Origin: Piper betle
Lineage: Eukaryota; Streptophyta; Magnoliopsida; Piperales; Piperaceae
Length of the DNA stretch: 64,000 nucleotides
Direction of reading: 5' to 3'
Assembly (NCBI GenBank): GCA_033002965.1
Contig: JAURVB010014555.1
Coordinates: 1 to 64,000, forward strand
Positions 55,016-64,000 of the stretch are shown here, piece after piece (position 1 is the first letter of the stretch; every line of letters begins with the position of its first letter). A program made the translations under genes and the position numbers. The notes under the pieces are model-generated. The model did no database searches. It worked only from the letters and a program-made list of their open reading frames with translations, and was not told where the DNA came from.

Positions 55016-58000
55016 CTGTTTTGCAAATTGTTGCCGGATAGTCGGTGGAGCTCTCTTAGGAAGAGCTCACCTTGGATTGATTAGATCCTCATGGAAAGGC
55101 TTGAGAAAACTGACGTGGAAAACCGGGTGAAGCTTGTATCTCTCGGGAAGTTTTAACTGGTATGCCATACTCCCAATGACCTTCTCCACCTCGAAAGGAC
55201 CGTCGTACTATTGCACCAACGCTCTGTGCACCTCGGTACGCCTGATCTACTTCCAGATCTGTGGCATGAGCTTCAGCATGACTTGGTCCCCAACACTGAA
55301 GGATAACGGCCTTCTCCTCAAGTCCACGTATCTCTTCATTCTCCGTGTTGCCTTGGCTAACGAATCTACCGCATCCTCGTACAGGTCTTGCCTTTCTCTC
55401 GCAAATCTGTACGCCGCTGGACACTTGATCCCCCGTCCTTGTTGGGCAACCTCCTGTGGTGTGAGAGGTTGATAGCCAGTCGCCACCTCAAATGGACTCA
55501 GCCCCGTTGCAGAAGAACGATGCAGGTTATAAGAAAATTGTGTCGCGTCAAGAAGTTCCAACCAGTTCGTCTAGCTGGCTATGACGAAATGCCTCAAGTA
55601 CTCCTCTAGTACCGCATTCGTCCTCTCAGTCTGTCCGTCAGACTGAGGATGATTGGCTGTAGAAAAATTCAGTTTGCTCCCTAGCAATCCGAATAAACAC
55701 TTCCAGAATCGTCCCGTGAATCTGGAGTCTCGGTCGCTCACAATGTCTGCCGGCACGCCAAAGTGCTTGACCACATTCTTGAAGAAGAAACCCGCAACAA
55801 TCTCGGCTGGACATGCCTGTGGTGCTGCAGAAAATACGGCATACTTGGAGAACCGATCTACTACCACCATCACAGAAGACATTCCCCGTACCTTAGGAAA
55901 CCCCGTTATAAAATCAATTGAAACCGAACTCCACGGTCTCGTCGGTGTGGGTAGAGGCTGTAGCAAGCCTGCCTCTAGTTTTCTCTCCACCTTGTCTTGT
56001 TGGCACACTAAACAAGACTTCACGAAAGCTTCGATATCAGCCTCCATCTTCGGCCAATAGTACACTCGTGACATGAGTGCACACATCCGGTCCACCCCCG
56101 AATGTCCTGCCCACTAGGTGTCATGGGACTCCTCCACAAGCTTCCGTCTCAATCTACCCGTAGGGATGTACAAACGACCCCCACTTGCGTAGATGATTCC
56201 ATCGTCAAGCCAATATTTTCGAACCAGACCCTCCCTGATCCGATCAATCATCTTCTTATACTCGGTATCTTACCGCGCTAACTCCCGAACCTGCCCTAGT
56301 AGCTCCGTCTCTATGCCCGACACGGCTGTCACCATCTCCATGTTCTTCCGGCTAAGTGCATCAGCCACCTGATTTGACTTACCCGGGCAGTGTAGCCACT
56401 CAAAGTCGTACTCGGTTAGAAACTCTTGCCACCTTGCCTGTCTCGGCGACAACTTCTTCTGGGTCTTGAAGAAGGTGTTAGCGACATTGTCAGTGATGAC
56501 AATGAACTTTGCCCCCAGCAAGTATACTCGCCATACTCGAAGACAATGAACTACAGCTAGCATCTCCTTCTCGTGAGTGGAACATCTCGTCTCCGCATCC
56601 TTGAGCTTCCAACTCTCGAAGGCAATCGGATGCCCTCCTTGCTGCAACACGCCTCCGACGGCCCTGTTCGAAGCGTCCGTCACGACTTCGAACGGTTGAC
56701 TGAAATCCGGCAATTTCAGTATCGGCTCCGATGAAATAGCAACTTTCAGTTTATCGAATGCTGCTTGGCATGGCTCCGACCACGCCCATGACTGATTCTT
56801 CCTCAACAAATCTGTTAGTGGTGACACTACATGGCTGTACCCATGTATAAACTTCCGATAGTAGTTGGCCAAACCTAGGAAGCTCCTCAACTCCGTCACT
56901 CTGGTTGGTGTCGGCCATTCCACCATGGCTTTCACCTTCGATTCCTCCATTTGCACCTCTCCACGGCCAATTCGGTGGCCTAGGAAACTGATTTCCTCTA
57001 GACCGAACTCACATTTCTCTTGCTTCACGTACAGCTTGTGCTCCCGTAACCGATCTAGAACATGCCTCAGGTGACCCCAGTGCTCCTCCATGGATTCACT
57101 GAACACAACTATGTCATCCAGGGTACACGACGACAAACTTATCGAAGAAGTCACGAAAGACATCACTCATTAAGTTGCAAAACGTCGCTGGAGCGTTTGT
57201 TAATCCAAACGGCATTACGAGAAACTCATATGACCCATACCTCGTAACCATAGTTGTCTTTGGGACATCTTCCGGCGCAATCCGGACTTGCCAATATCCT
57301 GACCTTAGGTCCAGCTTAGTGAACACCCGTGCTCGACTAAGTCTGTCAAACAGATCAGCTATCAAAGGAACAGAGTACTTATTCTTGATTGTTACCTTGT
57401 TCAATCCCCGGTAGTCGACGCATAACCGTAAAGATCCATCCGTCTTCTCCTGGAATAGAACAGGCGCCCCATATGGTGCAATTGATGGTCGAATCTTCCC
57501 CGACTCCAGCAGCTCTCCTAGCTGGATCTTCAGCTCTGTGAGTTCCTTAGGCGACATGCGGTATGGCGCCTTAGCTGGTGCTCGAGCTCCCGGCTCCAGC
57601 TCGATCCGGTGTTCGATCTCTCTCTTGGGAGGTAACCCATCTGGCAACTCCTTGGGCATCACATCAGCATACTGCTCTAGTAATCCCCGCATTGTATCCG
57701 GTATCGCCACCACACGATCCGGTTGAACCTCTACCATTACTGCAAGATAAGTCAAGGCTCCTTTCTTACACCCCTTAGCCACTTGCATTGCCGACAAGTG
57801 CTCAGTTCCGAAGGTGCGATCCTCGACCCCTGAAGGTGTTCTCTGGCCACGAACAAAACTTGCACCAGCTTTGTCCATGATCAGGATACCCCCAAGCTGT
57901 GGAAATACTCCAACCCCGGCAGTCCCCATGAAGGCATTCCCGATGATCAAGTCGAAGTCATCCATCTCGATGACCATCAGGTCCGTCTGTCCCTCATAGT

Positions 58001-58052
58001 CCCCCAAGCAGATCTTCACGTTTCGGGCAATACCCTCCACCGGTGAGGACAT
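55016..58052 (-). pseudogene. Ty3/gypsy chromovirus pol, minus-strand copy (5' truncated, broken)
   Basis: Reading leftward from 58052: protease end ([10 protein letters not shown], active-site DTG missing), RT with [49 protein letters not shown] and [16 protein letters not shown], then RNase H ([18 protein letters not shown]), an integrase zinc-finger region ending CLVCQQDK, and the integrase core ([31 protein letters not shown]). A one-base excess at the YxDD site near 57118 shifts the frame. Stops replace codons that are sense in the + copy at 56270-56272, 56114-56116, 55571-55573, 55247-55249 and 55208-55210. Gag, the start of protease, the primer site and the 5' LTR are gone; instead the sequence abuts the + strand array at 58044-58052. 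Confidence 0.88.
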
Positions 58053-58076
58053 TGGCTCTCATTGTTGGGGAAGAAC
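58053..58076 (+). other. Remnant of a sense-strand element end and polypurine tract
   Basis: ggctctcattgttggggaag matches the bases just before LTR 3 (62218-62241). LTR 2 was therefore once the 3' LTR of a sense copy whose body is now deleted and replaced by the inverted pol. Confidence 0.8.
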
Positions 58077-59534
58077 TGTTACAGTCTTAGCTTGTGGGAC
58101 AGTCAGGCGCTAGGGTTTGGCTGTTGTCCCTAGCAAATCTCGTGTCAAAGGCAGATAGCCGGTGTTATTCGTGGTGGAACAACCTACCGGAGCCATGCAT
58201 CATGTTGGAGTGCAGTTGGGGAACCAGGCGCATGTGAGGTCATGCCACGCCAGGTGCAGTACCGGGTGCGGGAGTGTGTAGGTGACCGTGCACCATGGCT
58301 GAGCATGTGGGCAGCAGTAACGTGTGGGGACTAAGCAGGATGCTGGGAACTAGTTGTGTGTGTCTAGCGAGCACCACCGCGCGTGCCAGCTAATTGTTTG
58401 ATCAAAATACCGGGCAAGACTAACCTGGTGTGGATATTGATGTGTGGGCACCCCGGTCTGAGTGAGTCTGGAGCCGGTGCTGTGTGCTGTGCGGTCTGGA
58501 GCCTGCTGTGTGCAGGATCGGTACCAGGTCTAGCCGGGGTGAACCATGAGGGTCGACCAGCAGGCTAGAGTGCACCATGGGCTTTCCAATAAATGTGCTG
58601 GAACTCCAAGAGTTGTGGTGATGTCGGCAGATCATCCTGGACCGTGGATGAGGTGATCAACGGTGAAGGGCAGTGCTGGAACATCACTAAGGTGACTGCT
58701 GGTATTGAGCATGCTCAGCCATTGATCGGGGAATTGGATGGCCAGGATCTAGCAAGGTGATTTGCCCGTTTTGTCTAGCCAATGCCTATAAAAGGAGGAG
58801 TCTCATTTGGAGATTAGATGAGATGAGAGTGATAGAACAAGTGTGGGTAAGTGTCTCCCTTTGAGGTGAGGAGAGATCGAGTTGGGGAAAAGGGGGCGCC
58901 TTGGGGTTTCCTGCAGCAGTCCTTGCAAAGCCTAGGACTGGAACTCCAAGGTAAGCTGCCGGTGCAACGCTGTCCGCCTGAGGGCCGAGTCACCCAGTTC
59001 TATCCAGCAACCTCGAGCGTGTGGCCGAGAGTTGCGAAGTCCTGTCAAGGGAGTGTCAAGAGGCCAAGTCGTGGGGAGTGAATGTCCATGACTTGGTGGT
59101 AGTCTAGTGTATAGATTACTTGTATCCTATATTCATACTAGTGGAATAGAGGTTGGGCTGAGTTCCCATAAAATATTGTGTGTGCATCGGATTTGGTGAC
59201 CGAGAACCTGGTCGGTGATTCCTGCGATCAGGGTGTGCCGGCAAGTGTGGGTGACCGGTACAGGGACGTATCACGCTGTGACTTGGTGCGATCGAGTAAG
59301 TGTCCGGCAGAGTGCTGCAACCGGGAAGCCGAGCGCTGGTACCTGGACGCGCCAGCAATCGGGTGTGGTACCGGTATTTTGCTTGGGTGTATGCGAAGGT
59401 GGTGTCCGAAGTGGTGATGTGCAGTGAATCCGCGGGCTGCATAGCGTTGTTGGCTGGTGTTTCCAGGGATGGAAACACGCCGTACAGGGGAACGCAGGGG
59501 CAAAAAATTTATCCCCTAAGGTGACCATGTGACA
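58077..59534 (+). repeat. LTR 2 of the gypsy cluster (plus strand)
   Basis: 1458 bp from TGTTACAGTCTTAGC to CATGTGACA. A TATA-like box tataaaagg is at about 58787. The primer site ggtatcagagc (tRNA-Met type) follows at about 59538. It serves as 5' LTR of the deleted body to its right. Confidence 0.9.
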
Positions 59535-59571
59535 GTAGGTATCAGAGCAGAACTTATTTTACCTGGAGTAT

Positions 59572-59795
59572 GGACATCTTCTGGCGCAATCCGGACATGC
59601 CAATATCCCGACCTTAGGTCCAGCTTAGTGAACACCTGTGCTCGACTAAGTCTGTCAAACAGATCAGCTATCAAGAATAAGTACCCTGTTCCTTTGATAG
59701 TTGATCTGTTTGACAGACTTAGTCGAGCACGGGTGTTCACTAAGCTGGACATAAGGTCGGGATATTGGCAAGTCCGGATTGCGCCGAAAGATGTC
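59572..59795. repeat. Snap-back inverted duplication in RT
   Basis: Left arm 59572-59674 is an antisense piece of RT, right arm 59694-59795 is the sense piece, about 102 bp each with few mismatches, around a 19-bp loop that is itself sense RT. It directly follows the primer site region and replaces all of gag, protease and the first part of RT. Confidence 0.9.
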
Positions 59796-60161
59796 CCAAA
59801 GACAACTATGGTTACGAGGTATGGGTCATATGAGTTTCTCATAATGCCGTTTGGATTAACAAACACTCCAGCGATGTTTTGCAACTTAATGAGTGATGTC
59901 TTTCGTGACTTCTTCGATAAGTTTCTCGTCGTGTACCCTGATGACATAGTTGTGTTCAGTGAATCCATGGAGGAGCACTGGGGTCACCTGAGGCATGTTC
60001 TAGATCGGTTACGGGAGCACAAGCTGTACGTGAAGCAAGAGAAATGTGAGTTCGGTCTAGAGGAAATCAGTTTCCTAGGCCACCGAATTGGCCGTGGAGA
60101 GGTGCGAATGGAGGAATCGAAGGTGAAAGCCATGGTGGAATGGCCGACACCAACAGAGTGA
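59675..60161 (+). pseudogene. Ty3/gypsy RT fragment, plus-strand copy
   Basis: Sense RT starts with IKNKYPVPLIVDLFDRL and goes on with [29 protein letters not shown], and VVYPDDIVVF as the YxDD catalytic box, with proline where leucine or isoleucine is normal. RT's N-terminal fingers are missing because of the snap-back. Near 60150 one base fewer than in the minus copy (ccaacagag against ccaaccagag) shifts the frame before [10 protein letters not shown]. Confidence 0.88.
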
Positions 60162-62065
60162 CGGAGTTGAGGAGCTTCCTAGGTTTGGCCAACTACTATC
60201 GGAAGTTTATACATGGGTACAGCCATGTAGTGTCACCACTGACTGATTTGTTGAGGAAGAATCAGTCATGGGCGTGGTCGGAGCCATGCCAAGCAGCATT
60301 CGATAAACTGAAAGTTGCTATTTCATCGGAGCCGATACTGAAATTGCCGGATTTCAGTCAACTGTTCGAAGTCGTGACGGACGCGTCGAACAGGGCTGTC
60401 GGAGGCGTGTTGCAGCAAGGAGGGCATCCAATTGCCTTCGAGAGTTGGAAGCTCAAGGATGCGGAGACGAGATATTCCACTCACGAGAAGGAGATGCTAG
60501 CTGTAGTTCATTGTCTTCGAGTATGGCGAGTATACTTGCTGGGGGCAAAGTTCATTGTCATCACTGACAATGTCGCTAACACCTTCTTCAAGACCCAGAA
60601 GAAGTTGTCGCCGAGACAGGCAAGGTGGCAAGAGTTTCTAGCCGAGTACGACTTTGAGTGGCTACACCGCCCGGGTAAGTCAAATCAGGTGGCTGATGCA
60701 CTTAGCCGGAAGAACATGGAGATGGTGGCAGCCGTGTCGGGCATAGAGACGGAGCTACTAGGGCAGGTTCGGGAGTTAGCGCGGCAAGATACCGAGTATA
60801 AGAAGATGGTTGATCGGATCAGGGAGGGTCTGGTTCGAAAATATTGGCTTGACGATGGAATCATCTACGCAAGTGGGGGTCGTTTGTACATCCCTACTGG
60901 TAGATTGAGACGGAAGCTTATGGAGGAGTCCCATGACACCCAGTGGGCAGGACATCCGGGGGTGGACCGGATGTGTGCACTCATGTCACGAGTGTACTAT
61001 TGGCCGAAGATGGAGGCTGATATCGAAGCTTTCGTGAAGTCTTGTTTAGTGTGTCAACAAGACAAGGTGGAGAGAAGACTAGAGGCAGGCTTGCTACAGC
61101 CTCTACCCACACCGACGAGACCGTGGAGTTCGGTTTCAATTGATTTTATAACGGGGTTTCCTAAGGTACAGGGAATGTCTTCTGTGATGGTGGTAGTAGA
61201 TCGGTTCTCCAAGTATGCCATATTTTCTGCAGCACCACAGGCATGTCCAGCCGAGATTGCTGCGGGTTTGTTCTTCAAGAACGTGGTCAAGCACTTTGGC
61301 GTGCCGGCAGACATTGTGAGCGACCGAGACTCCAGATTCACGGGACGATTCTGGACGTGTTTATTCGGATTGCTAGGGAGCAAACTGAATTTCTCTACAG
61401 CCAATCATCCTCAGTCTGACGGACAGACTGAGAGGACGAATGCGGTACTAGAGGAGTACTTGAGGCATTTCGTCACAGCCAGCCAGACGAACTGGTTGGA
61501 ACTTCTTGACGCGGCACAGTTTTCTTATAATCTGCATCGTTCTTCAGCAACGGGGCTGAGTCCATTTGAGGTGGCGACTGGCTATCAACCTCTCACACCA
61601 CAGGAGGTTGCCCAACAAGGACGGGGGATCAAGTGTCCAGCGGCGTACAGATTTGCGAGAGAAAGGCAAGACCTGTACGAGGATGCGGTAGATTCGTTAG
61701 CCAAGGCAACGCGGAGAATGAAGAGATACGCGGACTTGAGGAGAAGGCCGTTATCCTTCAGCGTTGGGGACCAAGTCATGCTGAAGCTCACGCCACAGAT
61801 CTGGAAGAAGATCAGGCGTACCGAGGTGCACAGAGCGTTGGTGCAACGGTATGACGGTCCTTTCGTGGTGGAGAAGGTCATCGGGAGTATGGCATACCGG
61901 TTAAAACTTCCCGAGAGATACAAGCTTCACCCGGTTTTCCACGTCAGTTTTCTCAAGCCTTTCCATGAGGATCTAGTCAATCCAAGGAGAGCTCGTCCTA
62001 AGAGAGCTCCACCGACTATCCGGCAACAGTTTGCAAAATCAGGTGGGGAGGATTTTGGAGCATAG
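60152..62065 (+). pseudogene. Ty3/gypsy RNase H and integrase, plus-strand copy
   Basis: A 1.9 kb open frame without stops. It starts [18 protein letters not shown] (RT thumb), then RNase H with [29 protein letters not shown] and [15 protein letters not shown]. Integrase has a zinc finger (H of [14 protein letters not shown]) and a core with D in [10 protein letters not shown] in [10 protein letters not shown] and E in [11 protein letters not shown]. The C-terminal part reads [12 protein letters not shown]. One extra base near 62038 (gcaaaatcagg against caaaacagg) then throws the chromodomain out of frame. It cannot act alone, because gag, protease and RT N-terminus are lacking. Confidence 0.9.
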
Positions 62066-62241
62066 GCAAGGTGCTCCAAACTCTGGGACGGAGTATCTTA
62101 TCAAGTGGAAGGGGGAACCGAAAAGCAAGGCGAGTTGGGAAAAGGCGGAGGACTTGTGGCAATTCGAGGGGAGAATCAAGAAGTATTTGGCAGGACTTAA
62201 CCCTCCGATGAGGACATCGGCTCTCATTGGTGGGGGAGAAC
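62036..62241 (+). pseudogene. Chromodomain and polypurine tract, plus-strand copy
   Basis: [20 protein letters not shown] and KASWEKAEDLWQFEGRIKKY in a frame offset from integrase. ggtgggggagaac, the polypurine tract, ends at LTR 3. Confidence 0.85.
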
Positions 62242-63799
62242 TGTTACAGGCTTAGCTTGTGGGACAGTCAGGCGCTAGGGTTTGGCGGTTGTCCCTAGCG
62301 AATCCCGTGTCAAAGGCGGATAGCCGGTGTTATTCGTGTGGTGGAACAACCTACCGGAGCCATGCATCATGTTGGAGTGCAGTTGGGGAACCGATGGGTG
62401 CAGCGTCTATCGGGAGTGCATGCGTGCCGGGACAATGACCGGTCACAATGTCGTGTGCCGATGGCGGGTGTAGCGGGCGAACAAGCCGCTACCGGGTACC
62501 GAGCCGTAGGGAATCAGGCGCATGCGAGGTCGTGCCATGCCAGGAGCAGTACCGGGTGCGGGAGCGTGCAGGTGACCGTGCACCATGGCCGAGCATGTGG
62601 GCAGCAGTAGCGTGTGGGGACTAAGCAGGATGCTGGGAACCAGTTGTGTGTGTCGAGCGAGCACCACCGCGCGTGCCAGCTGATTGATCGATCAAAATAC
62701 CGGGCATGACTAACCTGGTGTGGAGGTTGATGTGCGGGCACCCGGGTCCGAGTGAGTCTGGAGCCGGTGCTGTGTGCTGAGCGGTCTGGAGCCTGCTGTG
62801 TGCAGGATCGGTACCAGGTCTAGCCGGGGTGAACCATGAGGGTCGACCAGCAGGCTAGAGTGCACCATGGGCTTTCCAGTAAATGTGCTGGAACTCCAAG
62901 AGTTGTGGTGATGTCGGTAGATCATCCTGGACCGTGGATGAGGTGATCAACGGTGAAGGGCAGTGCTGGAACATCACTAAGGTGACTGCTGGTATTGAGC
63001 ATGCTGAGCCATTGATCGGGAATTGGATGGCCAGGATCCAGCAAGGTGATGTGCCCCTTTTGTCCAGCCAATGCCTATATAAGGAGGAGTCTCATTTGGA
63101 GATGAGAGAGATCAGAGTGATAGAACAAGTGTGGGTAAGTGTCTCCCTTTGAGGTGAGGAGAGATCGAGTCGGGGAAAAGGGGACGCCTTGGGGTTTCCT
63201 GCAGCAGTCCTTGCCGAGCCTAGGACTGGAACTCCAAGGTAAGCTGCCGGTGCAGCTGCTGTCCGCCTGAGGGCCGAGTCACCCAGTTCTGTCCAGCAAC
63301 CTCGAGCGTGTGGCCGAGAGTTGCGAAGTCCTGTCGAGGGAGTGTCGAGAGGCCAAGTCGTGGGGAGTGAATGTCCACGACTTGCTGGTAGTCTAGTGTA
63401 TAGATTACTTGTATCCTATATTCATACTAGTGGAATAGAGGTTGGGCTGAGTTCCCGTAAAATATTGTGTGTGCGTCGGATTTGGTGACCGAGAACCTGA
63501 TCGGTGATTCCTGCGATCAGGGTGTGCCGGCAAGTGTGGGTGACCGGTACAGGGACGTATCACGCTGTGACTTGGTGCGATCGAGCAAGTGTCCGGCAGT
63601 GCGCTGCAACCGGGAAGCCGAGCGCCGGTACCTGGACGCGCCAGCAATCGGGCGTGGTACCGGTATTTTGCTCGGGTGTATGCGAAGGTGGTGTCCGGAG
63701 TGGTGTTGTGCAGTGCATCCGCTGGCTGCATAGCACTGTTGGCTGGTGGTTCCGAGGAGGGAAACACGCCGCATGGGTTGTCTTCGATGTTCCTGAGCA
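62242..63799 (+). repeat. LTR 3 of the gypsy cluster (plus strand), longer and with a changed tail
   Basis: It begins TGTTACAGGCTTAGC. It carries about 113 extra bases (62403-62515) between gggaacc and gggaatc that LTRs 1 and 2 lack. After cacgccg (63771) its tail differs from both others and ends about gagca, followed by taggtatcagag. TATA-like tatataagg is at about 63076. It is at once the 3' LTR of the deleted body and the 5' LTR of the next unit. Confidence 0.82.
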
Positions 63800-64000
63800 T
63801 AGGTATCAGAGTTGGTCCAACCAGTTTGGCCAAACACAAGGGGAGACTAGGGCCTTGACTCAGACACATCAAACATATACATATACACATACATATACAT
63901 ACATGGCGAAAAGTGTCAAACAAAACATCACGATCCCGGTCAAAACCGAACCAATAGTAAAACCATTCGGGCAAAAACGAGTTTTACACGATGAAAGGAC
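63800..64000 (+). CDS. Start of gag of a further gypsy unit (runs off the window)
   Basis: After a tRNA-Met-like primer site (ggtatcagag at about 63802), an ATG at 63903 opens MAKSVKQNITIPVKTEPIVK without a stop to the window end. Position directly behind LTR and primer site is that of gag. The domain cannot be checked, as only about 33 residues are visible. Confidence 0.6.

Overview
This window is nuclear DNA of a flowering plant. Two genes have classic GT-AG introns and plant-specific products (an LPA1-type P-loop protein and a PCRK-type receptor-like cytoplasmic kinase). The rest is AT-rich intergenic DNA filled with hAT-type elements, copia and gypsy retrotransposons, a TRIM and a roughly 10 kb block that looks mitochondrial. 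I cannot name the species from the sequence.

Layout. 1-5 kb: intergenic DNA with a 1.57 kb non-autonomous hAT-type element (1144-2710) and a small foldback MITE. 5-9.75 kb: LPA1-like gene on the + strand, seven coding exons, with a one-base frameshift in exon 4. 10.4-14.7 kb: PCRK-like kinase gene on the - strand, four exons, apparently intact, convergent with LPA1, with a hAT-type MITE in intron 2. 16.8-27.3 kb: decayed elements: a copia relic with one LTR (18521 to about 23140), a CYP71-like P450 pseudogene (- strand), and a degenerate gypsy gag (- strand) split by a TRIM that still has its target-site duplication. 27.6-32 kb: two more members of the 1144-2710 hAT family, each with a perfect 8-bp target-site duplication and a very GC-rich core. 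32.6-39.8 kb: a 124-bp-arm foldback, a 611-bp hAT element, an RNase III pseudogene, and two of three copies of a long interspersed repeat, one of them split by another hAT element. 39.8-49.7 kb: mitochondrial-like mosaic with a ccmB fragment, a short large-subunit rRNA fragment, a copia RT fragment and many dispersed repeats. 50.6-51.7 kb: a fourth GC-core hAT element with perfect 13-bp TIRs and a perfect 8-bp duplication. 53.4-64 kb: a rearranged cluster of a Ty3/gypsy chromovirus. A - strand copy lacking its 5' end is fused head-on to a + strand array: LTR, internally deleted body, LTR, then the gag start of a further unit that leaves the window.

Only the two genes look like host functions: LPA1-type proteins are linked to phytate/inositol phosphate metabolism, and PCRK-type kinases to pattern-triggered immunity. 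They share no evident pathway. The most unusual material is in the mobile elements: a hAT-type family whose members keep the same ends and AT-rich module but carry different GC-rich cores, and a retrotransposon cluster with a snap-back inverted duplication, an inverted junction at a 9-base microhomology, and altered YxDD codons.
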